Assembly: GCA_016191985.1 (NCBI GenBank)
Contig: JACPVB010000102.1
Location: 1-23,127 of the forward strand
Origin: Chloroflexota bacterium
Lineage (GTDB): Bacteria > Chloroflexota > Anaerolineae > Anaerolineales > Villigracilaceae
DNA length: 23,127 nt
Direction: 5' to 3'
Position numbers and translations under genes: made by a program. Each line of letters opens with the position of its first letter. Within the stretch, counting starts at the first letter, position 1. The notes beneath the pieces are model-generated. The model had not been told where the DNA came from and made no database searches. It was given only the letters and a program-made list of their open reading frames with translations. Shown piece by piece: positions 21,540-23,127 of this stretch.

Positions 21540-21568
21540 TTGACACAGAACAGGCGTTCGAGTATCAT
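21540..21568 (+). promoter_or_regulatory. lexA promoter with embedded SOS box
   Basis: TTGACA (21540-21545), a 17-nt spacer and TATCAT (21563-21568). The spacer contains GAAC-AGGC-GTTC (21548-21559), the Gram-positive-type LexA box GAAC-N4-GTTC. LexA bound there would block RNA polymerase, giving autoregulation. Confidence 0.85.
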
Positions 21569-21628
21569 TCCTAGCACAAATGAGCGAAGAATGCTCAACC
21601 ATGCCAAATCCCTGGCAGGAGGCTCAAA

Positions 21629-22309
21629 ATGATGATGATGGTCCGAAAAAGTAAAGGCCTAGGCGAACGCCACCAGAGAATTCTGGATTTTATTGCATCC
21701 TATCAACGCGAACACAAGCACCCCCCTTCCATCCGCGAGATAGGTGAACACTGTGATATTTCATCCACATCCGTGGTGAATTACTATCTCGACCAGCTCG
21801 AGAAAAACGGTCATATCGAACGTGATCGCAAGATCTCGCGCGGCATGAGGCTGACCGGCAACACCCCACTCGGTGACATGCTCCGCGTGCCTGTGCTTGG
21901 CGTCATCCAAGCTGGTGAACCCATCCCTGTCCCTTCCAATGCAGACTTCCAATCATTCACCCCTGAAGACTCTGTGGAGATCGCCACTTCCCTCATGCCT
22001 GGCAGGGAAAAAGGCAAGGAATTGTTTGCCCTACAGGTTCAGGGAGACTCCATGATCGACGCCATGATCAATGACGGCGACATCGTCATCCTGAAACCCA
22101 CACAGGATGCCCGCAATGGTGAAATGGTGGCCGTCTGGCTTTCGGACCGCAACGAGACCACCCTCAAATATTATTACAAGGAAAAAGACGGGTATCGCCT
22201 CCAACCCGCCAACCCAACCATGAAGCCCATTATGCTCAAAAAGACCGAAGCCTTGGAAATCAAAGGCAAAGTGGTCATGGTCATCCGCAAAGTGGACCGA
22301 TATAACTAG
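21629..22309 (+). CDS. lexA: LexA repressor
   Basis: The 226-residue SOS repressor has an N-terminal winged helix-turn-helix (about 12-75: HQRILDFIASYQREHKHPPS, IREIGE, STSVVNYYLDQLEKNG). The C-terminal S24 self-cleavage domain has cleavage site Ala95-Gly96 in VIQAGEP, nucleophile Ser141 in QGDSM and general base Lys180 in ETTLKYYY. RecA filaments trigger cleavage after DNA damage. The start is at the first of four ATG codons; AGGAGG lies 6 nt upstream. The promoter holds a GAAC-N4-GTTC box. A perfect palindromic terminator follows. Confidence 0.97.
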   Translation: MMMMVRKSKGLGERHQRILDFIASYQREHKHPPSIREIGEHCDISSTSVVNYYLDQLEKNGHIERDRKISRGMRLTGNTPLGDMLRVPVLGVIQAGEPIPVPSNADFQSFTPEDSVEIATSLMPGREKGKELFALQVQGDSMIDAMINDGDIVILKPTQDARNGEMVAVWLSDRNETTLKYYYKEKDGYRLQPANPTMKPIMLKKTEALEIKGKVVMVIRKVDRYN

Positions 22310-22315
22310 AAAACA

Positions 22316-22355
22316 AATCAAAAAGAGACGGCAAATTTGCCGTCTCTTTTTGATT
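22316..22355. terminator. Palindromic terminator after lexA
   Basis: A 40-bp perfect palindrome with arms AATCAAAAAGAGACGGCAAA and its complement, ending in CTCTTTTTGATT. The central word ACGGCAAATTTGCCG also occurs in the repeat at 9501-9560. Confidence 0.85.
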
Positions 22356-22409
22356 CCTCAGGTGTATTTCCATTTAAGAGTCTTTTATCAGTTCAAAAAG
22401 GAGGCACGC

Positions 22410-22715
22410 ATGTATGGAACAATTGCCCGTTTCCGAGTCAAAGAAGGTGTTGACAAGGAGGAATTCAAAAGAAAAATGGATGAATTCGACTCATCTGAGA
22501 TTCTAGGGTGGATCGCAGACTATATCTACCAAACAGATGCGGACTCGGATGTTTTTTATCTTGTGGCGATTTTCAAAGACAAGGAATCCTACCAGACCAA
22601 TGCAGACGATCCGAAACAGCACGAACGCTACCTGGTATTTCGCTCCTTCCTGGCAGATGACCCAGAGTGGAATGATGGTTTGATTGTCTCAGCAACAGGC
22701 CCAGGGTCCAGATAA
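22410..22715 (+). CDS. Small ABM-like (antibiotic biosynthesis monooxygenase fold) protein
   Basis: The 101-residue protein fits the ABM/dimeric ferredoxin-like fold. It begins with strand YGTIARFRVKEG, then a helix DKEEFKRKMDEF, strand YIYQTDADSDVFYLVAIFKD, and a helix KESYQTNADDPKQHERYLVF. Members include small quinone or heme oxygenases and many proteins of unknown function. No catalytic residue can be assigned. AGGAGG lies 6 nt before the ATG at 22410; the frame opens further upstream inside the lexA terminator, which is not credible. It is transcribed alone between two terminators. Confidence 0.75.
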   Translation: MYGTIARFRVKEGVDKEEFKRKMDEFDSSEILGWIADYIYQTDADSDVFYLVAIFKDKESYQTNADDPKQHERYLVFRSFLADDPEWNDGLIVSATGPGSR

Positions 22716-22732
22716 AGAAGCGTATGTAAATC

Positions 22733-22765
22733 AAAAGAGACCATCCAGGTGGACGGTCTCTTTTT
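22733..22765. terminator. Bidirectional terminator between the ABM-like gene and rplL
   Basis: AAAAGAGACC (22733-22742) pairs with GGTCTCTTTT (22755-22764); the inner TCC/GGA extends the stem. T-runs on both strands serve the convergent ABM-like gene and rplL. Confidence 0.85.
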
Positions 22766-22780
22766 GTCGTTCCAGAAAAA

Positions 22781-23127
22781 TTACTCGACGACGACGGCAG
22801 CGCCGGCTTCTTCGAGCTTCTTCTTGGCTTCCATGGCCGCATCCTTGCCAACTGCGGTGAGGACTTTGGAGCCAGCAGTTTCGGCGAGGGTTTTGGCTTC
22901 GCCGAGGCCGAGGCTGGTGAGCTGGCGGATGACCTTGATGACGTCGATTTTCTTTGCGCCGGCATCCTTGATGACCACATCGAACTCGGTCTTTTCTTCG
23001 ACCGGTTCAGCAGCAGCGGCAGCACCACCAACAGCAGCAACAGCCACGGGAGCGGCGGCGGAAACGCCCCACTTCTCTTCGAGCATTTTCACCAAATCAG
23101 CCGCCTCGAGGACGGAAAGTGTGGACA
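22781..23127 (-). CDS. rplL: Ribosomal protein L7/L12, 5' end cut by the window edge
   Basis: The visible 114 codons cover nearly all of L7/L12, the stalk protein of the large ribosomal subunit that recruits translation factors. The N-terminal dimerisation part (STLSVLEAADLVKMLEEKWG) runs in from the window edge. The Ala/Val-rich hinge (SAAAPVAVAAVGGAAAAAEP) follows, then the globular domain with KTEFDVVIKDAGAKKIDVIK, VRQLTSLGLGEAK-type text and the usual ending VGKDAAMEAKKKLEEAGAAV. The frame stays open to the edge, so the TTG at 23095 is not the start; the true start lies outside. rplJ would be expected upstream. Confidence 0.97.
   Translation of the reverse strand, partial: STLSVLEAADLVKMLEEKWGVSAAAPVAVAAVGGAAAAAEPVEEKTEFDVVIKDAGAKKIDVIKVIRQLTSLGLGEAKTLAETAGSKVLTAVGKDAAMEAKKKLEEAGAAVVVE

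Noticed and set aside
1..23127. tRNA or rRNA genes
   Set aside because: I saw no cloverleaf with a GTTC-type T-loop and CCA-type end, and no rRNA core motif; a covariance search could still find one that I missed.

Overview
The window looks like a chromosomal segment of a Chloroflexota bacterium, probably Anaerolineae. This is inferred from gene style, not from a search. The clues are sulfatase-modifying-factor (FGE)-like lipoproteins and TPR/C39 proteins with Thr/Pro-rich linkers behind one membrane anchor, a DUF2089/DUF4097/SHOCT-like operon, a LexA with a Gram-positive-type box, an S-box riboswitch before metK, and many short hairpin repeats between genes. Shine-Dalgarno (SD) starts coexist with genes that have a -10-like hexamer 6-9 nt before the ATG and no SD.

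Left edge (1-1610, minus strand): accessory DNA. A four-helix membrane protein gene (1075-1587) is bracketed by a 10-bp inverted repeat carrying GTTAGGC/GCCTAAC, placed as expected for an integron gene cassette. Just after its stop codon lies an ORF-less group II intron (about 228-1065, clear domain V at 286-318). Two short dispersed repeats sit inside the intron. The first codons of another minus-strand gene run off the left end.

1700-6944: a diacylglycerol/lipid kinase-like gene, an SH3-domain membrane protein and a DUF971 protein on the plus strand. On the minus strand are a large TPR membrane protein, an AMMECR1 protein and a flavin reductase-like protein. The 312-bp gap 6945-7256 holds promoters and repeats.

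7257-11442: an overlapping gene pair (C39-like peptidase with TPR, then an FGE-like lipoprotein), an orphan OmpR-type response regulator on the minus strand, and a divergent second FGE-like lipoprotein. A perfect 12-bp inverted repeat covers the -10 and SD of the second lipoprotein gene.

11460-14605: a SAM-I riboswitch with terminator controlling metK, then a ketopantoate reductase-family gene and a GNAT acetyltransferase, with strong terminators.

14622-20436: an MFS transporter, then a tightly packed minus-strand operon read from a consensus promoter at 20409-20436. Its order is a 79-aa protein, a DUF2089 zinc-ribbon/HTH regulator, a DUF4097 protein, a two-helix membrane protein, a second MFS transporter and a small soluble protein. 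Four of these carry the same short SHOCT-like helical module. It resembles an envelope-stress sensing and efflux system and is the best candidate here for an undescribed system.

20527-23127: corA (TTG start), SOS-controlled lexA, a small ABM-like protein and the 3' part of rplL.
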